The notes beneath the pieces were generated by a model. It made no database searches. It had not been told where the DNA came from and worked only from the letters and a program-made list of their open reading frames with translations. A stretch of DNA of 64,000 nucleotides from Galbula dea (Eukaryota > Chordata > Aves > Piciformes > Galbulidae). Made by a program: the position numbers and the translations under genes. The stretch covers positions 2,790,001 to 2,854,000 of the forward strand of contig VWZX01005690.1 in the NCBI GenBank assembly GCA_013399015.1. Direction: 5' to 3'. Below are positions 13,099 to 26,400 of the stretch, one piece after another. Position 1 is the first letter of the stretch; each line of letters starts with the position of its first letter.

Positions 13099-14893
13099 CT
13101 TGATAAAAATGAACTTCTGCAGAAAAGCTAATGCTAAAATGTATTACCATGGGAAAGAATTCCATATTTTAAGGAAAAAGTGTGTTCACTGACTAACTTT
13201 TAATGTCTGAAAGCTTGCCTAGATTTGAGCTTTCTCAGGGGTCTGCAGAAACAAGTAATTTATGTTTATGTAACGAGCAAGGGATTCTTTGCACAAGTAG
13301 AGCAGTAATAGCTCTGGTATGTGCTTTGAGGTCTGCAAAATTGCTTTAGTCTGAGAAAAGCACTTCATGAAATTTCCACAGCTAAGGCCAATTTGCACAA
13401 TCCAAGGAAATGTTCTGGGGTATTCTCTGAGGGCTTAAGGTCCGAATCCACCCATCATACCACCTCCCACTGGCAGCAGTCAATGGTGGCCTGGGGTAAC
13501 AGGTGTCCTCTCTTGAATGTCCTCTGAAGTCATCTCACTTCTAAACACCTCTTTATGCCCCATTCTCACAGAATAGCAATTAATAACAATTCTAGTTAAT
13601 AATATGTTATTGTTCATTAACACAAAGGCTATATGCAGGCTCATTTCCAGGGAATCAAAGGAAATTCTGCATTATCTTTAGGGCCGCAGCAAGTTTTTAC
13701 TCAGCAGGTGTGGATATTTTTTGCAAGTATTGCATTCCTCACTTTTGGCACTCACGTGGAGAGAAGAGGAAGTATACAACTCCTCTCCACACTCTATACC
13801 ATAAAAACGCAAAGAATATACCTCCTCTTTTTGGCTTTGTGTTAAGCAGTCAGCTTTCACCTTCTATATTTTCCAACAATCTGATATAAATTTCCAGCAG
13901 CTACATTTTTCAGTGAAGCCAAGTACAGTGCAATGTTTTCCAAAAGGTGAATGAAACAATCCATTGAAAATGTCAGTCAGAAGCCAGAGTATAATTTTAT
14001 TTATTTTTTGATCCTCGTTCAGAGTTCATATGATTAGCATGTGGCAAACTGTAAAATGAAGTGGAACAAAAGTGCCTGAAATAAATTTCACCTTGACCTG
14101 ATTTCCACTTGACTGAATTTGTTGTAGTAAACTGGTGACACATAGTGGATAAACAGTAACACATGTCTGCATTTGAAAAGGGAGAACAGATGGTAAACAC
14201 ACTGATATAAGGGCTGTTACACAAGAGCTCTGTGTATAATTCAGAAAGGTCAAATCCCCTGAAAGCCAAAACAGGTTTGATAAGAGAAAGGGATCCATTG
14301 ACAAGAAAGAGTCAAGTGGGCACAACTGAAGCAGATAAGGCTCCCCACTCCTCAGTGGGTTTCACTCAGAAAAAGCATCTGGCCACATCTGCCTCCTTTT
14401 GTAAAACTGCTGTTGGAGGTGTTAGACACAGGGATACTTGTTCTGAGAGGCACTTCCTCAGACGAAGTATTGCTGGTCCACTGGTTGAATTTGTGTCACC
14501 AGCCTAAAAAATGTCTCTTGTGTAACAATAAAATTCATGCTTTTTGTGGTTTGGAGACTATTTTGATGTTCAAAGGCACTGATTTACTGGATCTTGGCTT
14601 CTGCAGTGTGGATTATCTGCTTTCACTGGGTTTGGGAAGGCAGCTGTTTTTTGACCGAGTAACTTGTCCAGTGGCTACCTGGAGTAGAGTGATGTGATCT
14701 TCCAAGTCCTAAGTAAATTCCCTGCATTCTGAACTGCCTTCTGCCAGAAGCACATTGGAAAGGTTTGGTCAAGACAGACTTGAAAAGGAAAGAAGCTACT
14801 CATCCTCACAGACAGTTGAAGTATTCATGGTCAATAAGATAAAAGCAGAAGGGAACTGAAAGATGAAAATCCAACTAAGAGGTCATTAGCCAA

Positions 14894-14909
14894 TGGTGGT
14901 GGTGGTGGT
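14894..14909. repeat. (TGG)5 trinucleotide microsatellite
   Basis: Five perfect TGG units plus one base. No coding context is evident. Confidence 0.9.
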
Positions 14910-15075
14910 AAACTCCCAGCCCATGCTCCAGCAGTTTAGATTTAGAAATCTAAGATAAAATAAGCTCTGTACATGAAAAAATATTTTTCCTGCAAGTATC
15001 CATGTTTTATCTTGTAGTATAGTTCTAAAATCTTAATCTTTGGTGCTCAGAAGAGAGAGATATCAAGATGAATTT

Positions 15076-15120
15076 TATGATCTGAAGGGTCTCTTCCAAC
15101 TAAAATGATTTTATGATTTT
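15076..15120 (+). mobile_element. CR1 3' tail remnant
   Basis: The sequence TATGATCTGAAGGGTCTCTT followed by CCAACTAAAATGATTTTATG matches the last ~40 bases of CR1 (GATCTTTAAGGTCCCTTCCAACC, then ATTCTATGATTCTATG). It has decayed octamers. Only the terminal tail is recognisable. The preceding sequence is not CR1-like, so this is either an extremely 5'-truncated insertion or the surviving end of an old one. The shortness lowers confidence. Confidence 0.6.
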
Positions 15121-16740
15121 AAGTAATTTAGCAAAAATATTTTCTGCAGACTATGAAGATTTTAGTTTTCAAAACTATTCAAAGCAATTTTATTAAAACT
15201 TAATTCATGGTGTAACAATTATTCTAGTTTGAAGTTAGTTTGTACTGTGAAAAATATATCTAGAGAGTGCTATTTGTAAACCATATTTTTTCAATCAATT
15301 CTTGGAAGGAGACTGTAAATTTAGAATTGAAGGTGCTCTGTTTAAGGACTCACAGAAAACAGAGATGGAGTGAAAAATTAGGTGCTGAAGTCTGGCATGT
15401 TGAACGTTCAGCTTGTATCTGTTTTCAAGACTTAACAATGCCAAAGCCATTTCACTTGTGACTTATTTAACAGATGTCTGCAATTGGAGATTCAAATTTA
15501 GTCTCTTATCACATCTTTTACTCAAGGGGCTACTTATTCCCTTAAAACAAGAGTGACCCAAGCCAACAATTTTTCCCAACACACAAGATTTTCTTTTTAG
15601 ATGAAACAGTAACCTTGCTGGTATCCCTGCCAAGCAAAAGACGTCTTTCTTTTTGCCCCCTCATCAATGTGTGTAAAATTTCTTCAGGGTTTACAGCTCC
15701 AAGGCTAAAGGATTTGTGGCTTTGATACTTGCAGGGCCTAGGATGTGTGGAGGTCCTGCTCTGTTTTCACCCCCAGCAACTCAAATAGTGGAAAAAGTCC
15801 TTTCAACTATCCTACACTCCCATCTCTGCCCTTTATTTGGCATTTCCCCTTGGTGATGTTTACATATGACCTGGGGGACCCCAGAGAGGGCCAAAGTGCC
15901 CAGAATATGGCACAGCTCTGTCCTTCCTGGGGAGTTTGCAGAGGGAAATTAAAATGTGCCTCTCTATGCAGTTCTCATGCTACAGCCAGACTGCATCTCC
16001 TCTGTACTTGCTTCATCTTCTAATCTTGTTTCATCAGTAAGCAATTCAGCTCACGTACTTTGAATCCTATTTGCTCTGTTAACCAAAGCACAAAAATTGG
16101 GATATCTGTGGAGTCATTTTAAAAGTGCACTGCTAATCTAAACTGTATAAACATTAGCTGTAGCTATAACCACATATCTGACCTGCAAACAACGAATATC
16201 AAAGAGCTTATTGGCAATTTTTGGCTGAAATGCATTTGTACAGAGAAGGTGCTAAATGGAAAACCGAATCAATACAAATCTTGATGTGTTTCTGAGGAAT
16301 TTAGGGACAGAAAGTAAATTGACTTGTTGGGTGTTACATACAAGGGAAATCAAGTAATTTTCATTAGCAAACCAGTCAGCGTATCACAAAAATCCAAATA
16401 TCTCCTTCTCTTCACTTGCCTGGGACATCCAGGTGAATATTTAGACTGTAAGTGTATATAGTGTCATAGATTTGATATCAACTCTAAAATCGGTTGCTAA
16501 AAACTGGCCATTTGACACTCTAATCAGCATTTTTATGCAAGGAAGAAATTAAGTAACATTTAAGCCCTCCAAGACAGAAGCTTTTGCTCCAAGGTGAGTG
16601 GATACATAAGAGTTTGCCTCTAAGTTAGAAAACTTTGGGAGTCTCTGGAATCAAATATGTGTTCAATAATTGTAATACAGTGTCATATTTCTGTAACAGC
16701 ATATTAACCTGAATATATTGATGATGACACCGAACACTCT

Positions 16741-17560
16741 GATGACATGAAGCTGAGTGGTGTGGTTGATACGCCAGAAGGGAGGGATGCCATCCAGAGG
16801 GACCTGGACAAACTTGAAAAGTGGGCCTGTGAGAATCAGATGAAGTTTAATAAGATCAAGTGTGAGGTCCTGCATCTGGGTAGGGGCAACCCAAGATATA
16901 TGTACAGACTGGGAGAGGAAGTTGTTGAAAGTAGCCGTGCAGAGGACTTGAGGATCATGATAGATGATAAGCTGGATATGAGCCAGCAATGTATACTTGC
17001 AGCCCAGAAGGCCAACTGTATCCTGGGCTGCATCAGGAGAGGCATGACCAGCAGGTCTAGGGAGGTGATTCTGCCCCTCTATTCTACCCTCATGAGGCCT
17101 CACCTGGAGTACTGTGTACAGTTCTAGGGTCCTCAGCATAGAAAGGATGTGGACCTGTTGGAACGGGTCCAGAGGGGGGCCACAAAGATTATCAGAGGAC
17201 TGGAGCACCTCCCCTACGAGGACAGGCTGAAGGAGTTGGGGTTGTTCAGCCTGGAGAAGAGAAGGCTTCAAGGGGACTTTATAGCAGCCTTTCAGTACCT
17301 AAATGGGGATTACAAGATAGAAGGGGAGAGACTTTTCAGCTGGTTTTCAGATTGCTACAACACACCGGGAAGAGGATACAAGCTGAAGGAGGGGAATTTA
17401 GACTAGAGATTAGGAGAAGGTTCTTTATTCAGAGGGTGGTAAGGCACAAGAGCAGGTTACCCAGAGGGGTTGTGGATGCCCCATCCCTGACAGTGTTCAA
17501 GGCCAGGCTGGATGTGGCCCTGGGCAACCTGATCTTGTGCTGTCCTTGCCCATGGCAGGG
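16741..17560 (+). pseudogene. Decayed C-terminal part of CR1 ORF2 (reverse transcriptase polyprotein)
   Basis: Intact CR1 ORF2 encodes an endonuclease and reverse transcriptase; only the region after the reverse-transcriptase core is represented here. Frame 1 is open from 16747 and reads MKLSGVVDTPEGRDAIQRDL, then a MRPHLEYCVQF block. A TAG at 17125-17127 follows, where CR1 proteins normally have tryptophan (VQFW). The same frame then resumes (DLLERVQRGATKIIRGLEHL) to a second TAG at 17404-17406. The conserved end, including VVDAPSLTVFKARLDVALGN, is in another frame, so there is also a frameshift near 17390. Two nonsense changes and a frameshift show it is dead. The 202-codon frame on the minus strand (16663-17271) is only its shadow. 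Confidence 0.9.
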
Positions 17561-17620
17561 GGATTGGAACTGGGTGATCTTTAAGGTCCCTTCCAACCTG
17601 GGCCATTCTACAATTCTATA
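16741..17620 (+). mobile_element. CR1 non-LTR retrotransposon, 5'-truncated, 3' end present
   Basis: This is the clearest feature of the window. CR1 elements are LINEs of birds and other reptiles that move by target-primed reverse transcription and are usually truncated at the 5' end. The copy enters within the ORF2 region and runs to the CR1 3' end. Its last ~60 bases read as the typical untranslated tail (GGGTGATCTTTAAGGTCCC, TTCCAACCTG), then degenerate ATTCTATG-type units (CATTCTACAATTCTATA). It is GC-richer than its surroundings. The 5' boundary is judged from the first recognisable ORF2 match and could lie a few tens of bases upstream. No target-site duplication was looked for exhaustively. 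Family assignment is secure; subfamily is not determined. Confidence 0.95.
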
Positions 17621-18601
17621 TTATCGCAGTCATACCTTTATTTAATGAATCTGGAAATACACTGTGATTTTGTTTTCATCAATTGACATTTAAAAGAAAG
17701 GATCACTGAGGTTACCTGAGTGCAGTTTTTTCAGAACCACTTATTAGTTCTGTCTTTAAAGGTCACAAATAAAGGGTAAAGTTCCTGGCTCTCTGTTTTT
17801 AAGAGTATTTTTTCCATTAATGGAGGATATTTCAAGTTTCTGTATCCCAAGACAGGGTTTTAAAAAATCATGTCAAGATAAATGGCTGTCAAGTACACCA
17901 TGTGTTTTGTAGAGGTACCATGTTATCAGTGTATCATGTAGATTGTGACCAGCTGCCCATAAAGTATGTGATATTGACTGGCATTTTCTCCTGTTCAGTA
18001 CTGGTATGTTCCATCTGTGCATCATACGTCTCTATGGCTAGTTTGAATTAATTAACATTTCAAGCATAAATGTATAGTAGGAAACGTTACAGAACTCATG
18101 TGAGGTCACATGAGGATCATGTTTAATTTTAAAGTTAAGTACCTCATCTTCAACATTTGTTGGTTTGTAATAGGAACCCAGTCTGAACAGAGAGAGAAGG
18201 CAAAGCTTACAAAACATTGCATAGCAGTATGCAGCAGTATCTGATGTGCAAGTGTTGTAGCCCATTTAGGGAGTGTTTCAGGCAAAAGGCAGAGGAGTGT
18301 AAGATGGCTATGATGCAGATTACAAAAATTTAAGACCAGGCAGTAAGCTGCTGCTTTTAAAGGAGCTGAGATCTTTCTGGAGGTTGGGCAGGGGGAGAAG
18401 TTCTGTCCATGTCCCATCTGCATGGAATTGCTCCTTTCTGACCAAGCTGTGTGTGACTCTGAGTTACTTTTTAGTACCTAGAGACTGTTGAGATGAGGAA
18501 GGACTTTGTTGCTCAAGTGGCAATAAACTGTGAAAAAGTAAATGCATTTGTGGAAAGAAAAAATTACATGGTCATGTGCTATCAAAATATTCAATATATC
18601 G

Positions 18602-18631
18602 ATAGAATAGCCCAAAAGGGCTTTATTCTAT
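18602..18631. repeat. Inverted repeat with a two-base bulge
   Basis: ATAGAATAGCCC pairs with GGGCT(TT)ATTCTAT across an AAAA loop. This gives a 12-bp stem with a TT bulge in the right arm. It is short and isolated, and no function is implied. Confidence 0.6.
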
Positions 18632-19125
18632 GTTACCATACCTGAGATCCTCAAAATGCTTAAGAAAGGTTATTTTGATAAATTTTATGTTTCTAATATT
18701 TAAAAATTATTTTTACTATCAAGACATGTAGCTACCTTGTGCTCATTTGCATATTGCAGTCTCATTTATTATGAGAAGTGTCACTAAAAATAATAAATAA
18801 AATAATAGTAATTAAAAAAATTCCAAACCAAAAAAACCCCAAATGGTCCTCAGCCTGCAGGAAACAATGAGGACTTACTTAAAACAACAACTCTGCCTAG
18901 ATGAAAATGAAACAAATCCAATACACCTTCAAGATCAACTATTATTTTTTAATTCCATTTTCTATGACACACTTTTCTTCTAGATGAAGACCTGTGAAAT
19001 AAATATGTTGCTATGACTTCTATATCAACTCTGTTTAAAGGAAGCATGTGTTGCAATAAATATGCTACTATTTTAAATGTTTTCTCTCCTTACCTTTCTC
19101 TTCCTCTCTCTGTCTCTTCTATTAG

Positions 19126-19191
19126 ATGTTGAATTTGGAAGTGGAAGTGACAAGTTTTGAGTCACCACCTAAAATCAAAAAAGCCAAGAAG
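19126..19191 (+). other. Candidate 66-base internal exon, lysine-rich end
   Basis: A long pyrimidine run (CTCTTCCTCTCTCTGTCTCT, then TCTATTAG) precedes 66 bases that are open only in the frame starting at the first base. The peptide begins MLNLEVEVTSFESPPKIK and closes with a basic KKAKK. The donor is AAG/GTATAG, usable but not consensus. The exon is in phase 0 at both ends. A TC-rich simple repeat can mimic an acceptor, which is the main reason for doubt. Confidence 0.2.
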
Positions 19192-21682
19192 GTATAGTTG
19201 AATAATGAGATGAAGACTGGGGAATTAACTTTGCCATTGTACATCATGTACACCCATGTCTTGATCACTGTGTGCAGCTCTGGTTTTTAAGACAGTGGGA
19301 CAGTGGAACCAAAGGTGCAGAGTTCAACTAAAATGCTTTCAGGATAAAGCAGCTGCCTTCTGCAGAGGGACAAAGACAGCTGGGATTCCAGTCTGTAGAG
19401 CAGAAGGTTGGAGCAGGGTATGATCAAAGTTTACACAATTGTGAAGAGAGTAGATAAACAAAATGTGGAACTGTTCTTCACCAAATCTCACGAAATGAGG
19501 ACAAGCCAGAGTAGGAAACTAGCAAAGGGAAATGGATGACAAAAGAAAAGAGGTATAAACTAATGCAATGATTCTGAACTCTGGGGGTAAACAAAAAGGG
19601 TATACCACAGAAAGTGTCTGCATTAAGGTTCCTGATTCTCCACTTTGTATCATTTCTGAGCCCCAGTGGGAGTTACCATAATGTTTTGCAGGAACACAGT
19701 TTGAGGAACCCCACCATAACATGAGATTCACACAGTGAATGTAACCCAAACCAGGACAGATGGCTTATGAGATTTCCATATTGTAGCTCTATTACCTTGT
19801 GGTTTTCCAGGAGAAAACAGAGATGTCTAGGACCACTGTCATGCCAGACATCTAACACAGTTGTCTAGTATGAACCCTTCCCTACCTTTTCTGATAAATT
19901 CAGTACTACAGAGTGCTATCATGAAGGTCTTCTGCATTATTAGCAACAATTTATCTTATGTAATATTCTTCAGAAAATCTGTATAAGAAATAACATGTGA
20001 TTATCTAGCAGAACCAGAGTAAGTTCCTCGTTGTGACTTTACCTTGATGCTTATATTCAAAAAGAGAACTCAAAAAAGAGAATCAAGGAAAAAGTCCTAT
20101 GCCTGAAAGTTATTTGGACAGATTTTTGAAAAATTTATTGCAACACTACATAAAAGCCTGAGAATCATGTCTGCAGGAAATTAGCTATGCATTCCAAGGG
20201 ACATTTTAAGTGGAAATTCAGAACTAATGCTTCTAATCTACTCTATGAAAATACAAGACTAGAGGAACTTCCTGTCTTTCATTCAGTCCACTTAAAAAGA
20301 AAAAAATTGACAAAGAACATCTTATTTAATATTCATATGCAGTAAGAGTTCTTTCAGTGTCTGTCAAAGTCTAATTAGCAGTCTAATTGTCTCTCTGAGT
20401 CTTTAGGGTGGATTTAAAAGGACACTTAAAGAGGATCTTGGTGTGGTCCATCAGAGATCTTTTTCTGTTTCTGAGGACACTTGGGTGTAATGCTCAGCTG
20501 GTGTTGCACTCCTTTGCAATAAAATACAGAAGCATGTATCTTGTTCCTGTGTCTATGATGAACGAAAGTGGGACTAAATGAAGTAAGAATAACTTATGTG
20601 TGACAGTATGTCATCACTGGGAGTATTGAAAAAGGAAGAAGTTACGGTCCCAGTTCTAACATTGTTGTTCCACTGGGGAACTCGCTAACATCACCTCTCC
20701 ATCTTGCCAAGGTGTTTCAGAAGAACGCTGACTTGAGTCCCAATGGCCTGCAGCACCTCAGCTTCCACTGTTCCTGCTCCAGAGCAATGACAAGCTCTCT
20801 ATACATCACTTACCACTGCAAGGAAGACATCACAGCCCCATCACACCCCCACCGGAGGACGCTCTTTTCCCTGTCCACCAAAATGCTGAAGTAAACTAGC
20901 TCTTCTCTAGGTCTGGGATCACTGGTGATGCTGGGTCAGGGAAGGGAATTGTGTGAGGGGAGGAAGGTGATTTTGCATGCTGTCATGCAGCTTGCAAAAT
21001 AAACATCCAGCAGGACTGAACAAATCCACAAATGTGATAAGCAAAAAATATAATTGTTTCACTCTGCAATCTTCTGAAACATCTCTCCTTCTGCTCCCCA
21101 GAACATTCCAAAAGATTTAATATTATCATGGCAGATGGTAGTACTGAGATGCTTTTTATAGATCACAGAATTGGAGAAGGCTCCTACAGCACTGCACATT
21201 AATTCTGATAACAGACTTGGCTAACTGACTATAAAATGAAGCGATGTCTCCAAATCTTTATTACTGTCAGGATCAATTGTGGCTCTTACCTTGGGGATTT
21301 ATAAAGTGATAAAATATTTCTGGATCTTTTTTCCCTCTTCCTCTAAGTGCAGATGGTATGGTTGCTCACATCAAGTCTGGCACCACAGCCCATAGAACTG
21401 GGAAGCATATTGCACCTGCATGTCAGCCCTACACAGGCAGTTCCCTGCCTTACCCTGAAATCACAGACAGGCATGTGGCAATCCAGGCTGAGTGCAGAAA
21501 GGAGCATGTAGGAGACAGAATGTCTTTTTTCTTTTTTCTGACATGTAATAACTAAATATATTTGCCTGGTACTGTCTTGCTAATCCTTTGCAAATTGCTG
21601 ATTGCTTTGCGTGATATTGTTCTCTTAAATTCTCATTAAGTGGGACACATGCATGCACAATGCTATTACAATTTTTTTTCAG

Positions 21683-21742
21683 ATCCTTACCAGCTAAAAT
21701 GCATTTAGAGATGCCACATGTAAAGACTGTGTCCAGTACAAG
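21683..21742 (+). other. Candidate 60-base internal exon
   Basis: The acceptor (ACAATTTTTTTTCAG) is excellent, and the donor ACAAG/GTAAAC is fair. In the phase that starts with one base, the 60 bases read SLPAKMHLEMPHVKTVSST and end after two bases of a codon; both other frames stop. Being symmetrical, it could be skipped without a frameshift. There is no recognised homology, and no neighbour closer than ~2.5 kb supports it. Confidence 0.18.
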
Positions 21743-23473
21743 GTAAACAGACTAACTCTTGTGTGTTGCACGTAACATTTTTTTCAATCCAGCTTTTCTC
21801 CACTTTATTACCATAACTATTTTCTCTGCTTTCCTGTTACCAATCTCTATTAATGTACATGGCACCAGTATAACAAAGATCAACATCAGTCACACAGCTT
21901 GGAAAAAAAAAAATCAGACCATTCTTCAGAAACTGGACTCCTGTAACAGTGCTTTGGAAGCAAAAGCAGTCTTTAACAAAGAACTGGTTGCCACAACTGC
22001 ATAAATGCAGTTTAGTATTCTCCATGAGTTGTTGAAGTTGCTTTGAGGTGGTTCCAATCAACCTTTGTCTTCTTTTTTGGGGTTAATATAGGTATTGCCA
22101 AGGCAGACTCTTAATTTGTTGTAGTCACTGCCACCAGTCTTGAGAGAGGACCCCATGGGAATGTAGGCACTAAAACAACCTTATCATGACTTTTTTGCTA
22201 GGGACCATATGTGGCAAGTTAAAATCAGAAGGTTTATATTTGTTGCTGAAAAAACTTACAAGTTAGTTAGCAATAATGAAGACCATGCCTGTTAACAGTG
22301 AGGTTCCATAATATGTCCTGAGGCAGCCTGGATGAGCCGGATGGATCCATATCAAACGACAGTTCAGGACTTCCTCTGCAGAGCTGACTGCTATGTGCTT
22401 ACACCACACATGCAGTAGTGGTATGCTATGAAGCAGCAGCAGAGATGTGGAAAAGATTGGATCAGAAGGTTTATGATATCATGCAAGATTAAACAGAGAT
22501 GGCTATCATCCAGCTTTGTGTGACTATCAGTAGCAAGCTAGAATTGCTGAGTAACAGATGGCTGGTATGGATGTTAGAAAGGTTTGTGTTTAGGCACCTC
22601 ATGGTAAGCCAACTAATCTACTTCACAGATGTCCTTGTCCTTGCTTTTGCAGCTGTTTTCTCTAGATATCCTTGAAAATTCAGTCTGATCCAGGGCTATT
22701 TCTATATACATCTGATATGAATTGTATTGCATGTTGCTTTCACAGAATGATAAAACCAGCATTCAGTATAAGCACTGTGAAGATGTAGTATGATGGTTGT
22801 ATCTGGCTAGAACCTATCACTGGTCCTAGCATAAGACCAGACTGTTCAGCCTAACAATCAGAGTTATATTTAAGATGTTCTGACAGAGTTCTTATATAAT
22901 GAATGGATTTTTTTTCTACACAACTTTACAGAAAGTAATATTTTTAACCAGACAGCATGAGGCTAGCAGATTTGTTGGCTAAAGCGACTGGTACCGAATT
23001 CAGCATCCCATCAGGATCTCAAGGTTTCTGGGGAAACAGAAGTTAACTATAAGAGATGAGGCAAAAGTAGCAAATAGTAAGAAAGACTATCAGGTAATTG
23101 TACCTGAGATGTTTGAAAATGGATACTGTCCCAGGACAGCTCTAGAAGGTTTTGGCAATTTCAAGATAAAAGGCCTTGTCCAAAAATAAAAATATCTTCT
23201 GTGTGTGAAGCCTAAAAGTTCAGCTAGAGCTCTTGGTGTTGGAAGGGCAGTGCTTATGTTGCCAAAGATGGTCTGTCTTAAAGGAGTTAGACATATGTTA
23301 AAAAAGCTGTCTTATTATCAGGGCTACCCTGAGCATGGTTCTTCCTTGTTAACTAAAAGAAAAACTACCATGAGTCTTGGAACACACTGAAAATTGATTA
23401 GGAATTGAATTATGGTAAGGTGAAACACTTCAAGAGAAAACTGCATATAAATGCTTTAATTTTCATCACTGAG

Positions 23474-23489
23474 TTATTATTATTATTAA
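23474..23489. repeat. (ATT)n trinucleotide microsatellite
   Basis: About five ATT units in AT-rich DNA. No other feature is attached. Confidence 0.85.
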
Positions 23490-26400
23490 TGGTTATTAAG
23501 TTATTTTTCTTTTTTTAATAGATATTTTAGGTGTATCCCTTTAAACCTATTGAAATAACAACAAAAAAAAGCTTTTCTGGATTTTTTTTCAACAGAATTA
23601 ATGAATTCATCCTGTTCTTTAGGTAACTGAAAGAGAGAGCTAAGGCTATGCTTCCACAAATAAAAACCCAAACATGATGTCAATTCAGATTATCTATGTG
23701 GAAATATGTTGCTTAATATTGTTTTACTTAACTGTATATGCAGAAAAGAAGCTTCTCAGTTGGAGAACAGAGAAATGGAGAAAGAAGGGAACTTCAGAAA
23801 AGCTTGCAAAAGCCTGTCTGGAGACTGTGGGCTTTGGGGTGGAGGTGTTGGCTGAAGGCTGTTTGTTTCAATCTATGTCCAAGAAAGAAGAATTTTGTAC
23901 AGTTTTGCCATATGCCTCAGCCTCAGAACTTGGTAGGAGGCAAGGATTTTTTCTGCTGTTTCAACCACATTAGAGGTGTAACATTTCTACTGTATTTGTG
24001 CTTTCCACTGCTACAATTCAGTGGTATTGTTTCTGTTCTAACTAGAGCTCCTTTAAAGACACCCAAGTCTAGCACCATGTTTTCTCCTAATTGAAATATC
24101 CCAGTAAAAGCAATTAGTTAACCACTCTGGCTAGAAGGGCTACTGCTCTAGCTTTTTAATAACATTTTTGCATAACTTCTTTCACCATGAGCCTAGCAAA
24201 CTGCAGACATACTTGAAACACTAAGAAAAGTAGCAGTTGCCTAAGTGTCTTTGAATAACCAAATACAGTTGAGGAAAGCAAAACATATTAACCTTTTATT
24301 GTGAGAATTGTGGATGGATAAATAAATGAAACTCTAGTTTTCTGAGCCAAACCAGAAGACAGGCTTTGTATTAAGTAACTATTTAGCTCTTGGTCAATAT
24401 GAAACCATCACCCTTATCTTAGAAGGGACACTCCAGGTAAAGGAGCCTTGACAACTGAGACAACCCTTCCATTCTTGGCTTTATATTCTGCATGTTGATA
24501 AATTTCTGGACAATTTAGTATATCTTTTCTAATCTCCCTCCTTGTTGCCATTATGGACCTAGTGAAGAGAATTTCCTCAAGGATTTTTAGGAGCTATAAG
24601 TGTCTTCTGATGACTTAGCAGCCAGTACATGCTGCATTGCAGAGATGTAAATAAGACAAATGAAAAAATCACATTTCTTGTTCTATGGAAAAATGCATGA
24701 AATTCCTAAAGTCAAGAGTAATTGGAGTGTCACCTTAAAACCTTCTCTTTTCAGAGGACAATAACCCCAAGTCAAGCTGGATAGGACTCCTGGGGAGGGA
24801 TGATAGTAAATAATCCCTAGAGTGCCTTTTGTAGAGTGATTTTTATTCTTTCCTATTTTTATCAGAGCCTGATGATGTAGGTAATGTGTAAGTCTGGGAA
24901 AATTTTCTTCAACAAGAGAAAAAAGCTCTAGTGTGAGGATGAAAGAACTCTCAAATCTTTAAGGTTTTGAATCCAAGATCCACATGAAACCCTGTGGCAG
25001 AACAAAAGGGGAATCCAGATTTCCTAACTCCTGTCTAAGGCCACCAGCACCAAACCATCCATTTGCTTTTGCATTTTCCTTGAAGGTATGTCCTTGCCAG
25101 ACACTGCTGTATGTATGAGAATCACAGGCAGAGGTGGTATGGCTATTCTCAAGCAGCCTACTTAAGCATCCTGCAGACCAGGGTGGAGTGGGCTTAGCTT
25201 AAAATCTTTGGAATTTTAGAGACAGACCAGAGAAAGCACAATCAATGCAGCATTACTGGGATTCACTAGTGTTCCATGTTGTTGACCTGCCAGGCATAAA
25301 ATCCACTTTTTTGTTGGGAGCTCATAATTCCATAAAATCCCTAACAATTTTTGGTTTTAACATCTAAAGGGACCTTGATGTTTACAGCACAGATTTGTTC
25401 ATGATCTACTGAGAAATTCACTGCACTGAGATATGTTACTGGCAGGTATGACCTTTTGGGGAAGCCAGTGGTCTGGCTTGATGATTTGTTTATTTCTTTT
25501 TCAAAGCTAAAAAGTAAGTAACATAGAAAGCAATCTGCCTTCTCTGATATTACAAAATGTTATTTTGATTCTTTAGCATAGACAGTTCATTTATGGCAGC
25601 TGTTGCATCATTTGTTTTATCAGCACGTTTCAGAAACTAGGGGATTTTTTGCAGTACCTGAAATGCGGCAGAGCAATAGGATGAGTCCAGACTTCCTAAC
25701 AGCTGTCCAATACTAAAACTATGTTGAAAAACTATGGTATTTACATAGTAATTTTTGTTCAGATCAGGAGTATTAAAGACAGTCTCCTGATTGTCCTCTC
25801 ATGCTGTACTGTGGTGATCAATGTTTCTAGGGCTTCTGAAACTGGATTCATTTTGGATAAAACTAAACAATGGTATGCTCCAGGAGCAGAGCTGAGGTCA
25901 TTCAGCCATCACTGGGCATTCAGGCCAGAAATAAAAAGTCCCAAAACATGTAAAGTGGGCATCATGTCCTTAACACCAGATCAGGAGACCAGATCCACTC
26001 TTATCAATTTGTGCTACTTCTTAATATTGGCATAGACTATATATCCCTTGCAACACTCTAATGTTACCTGAACTGATGTAGAAAAATTAATTCATAACTC
26101 TTACAGAAAGAGTGGCATCCATTTTAGCTGCCTAGCAGCGTATCTCTAGGATGCAGAAATCTGAGTTTTGCTGAAGTACAGACCTGGGTCATGATAAATA
26201 ATGAGTATACATAAGTGATAAAAACTGTACATTACACAGCTAGGCTGTTACACAGTAGAAGGAACTATATCTACAGCTGAGAATAAGTAGTAGCTTAGAT
26301 ACTTCCATTGCCACTTACATACTTTAGGAAAGCTATTGCACCTTCAACTAGGATTGGAAACACACAGTAGACAGTTTGAATTAAAAATAAATCTTCTCCC

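Larger units (their letters stand above)
9140..16740. other. Mostly noncoding DNA
   Basis: Apart from the decayed relic at 10.2-10.6 kb, the CR1 tail at 15.1 kb and simple repeats, the stretch is unique AT-rich sequence. One 41-base exon-like unit (12402-12442) has a strong acceptor (CTCTTTTGTTTTGTAG) and a GTAAGA donor, with the peptide LYSTCEGSLGIQL, but nothing else supports it. Short frames at 14.0-14.7 kb on both strands overlap and show no recognisable protein. Confidence 0.6.

Noticed and set aside
16663..17271. 202-codon minus-strand open frame, the longest frame in the window
   Set aside because: It is the antisense shadow of the CR1 ORF2 remnant on the + strand, whose peptide is clearly CR1.
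21168..21205. CACAGAATTGGAGAAGG as a minus-strand CR1 3' end
   Set aside because: Only the first dozen bases resemble the CR1 tail; the following sequence does not match.
21291..21343. Minus-strand 53-base exon-like unit, lysine/arginine-rich
   Set aside because: The open frame comes from a purine-rich simple stretch; the acceptor is weak and there are no neighbours.
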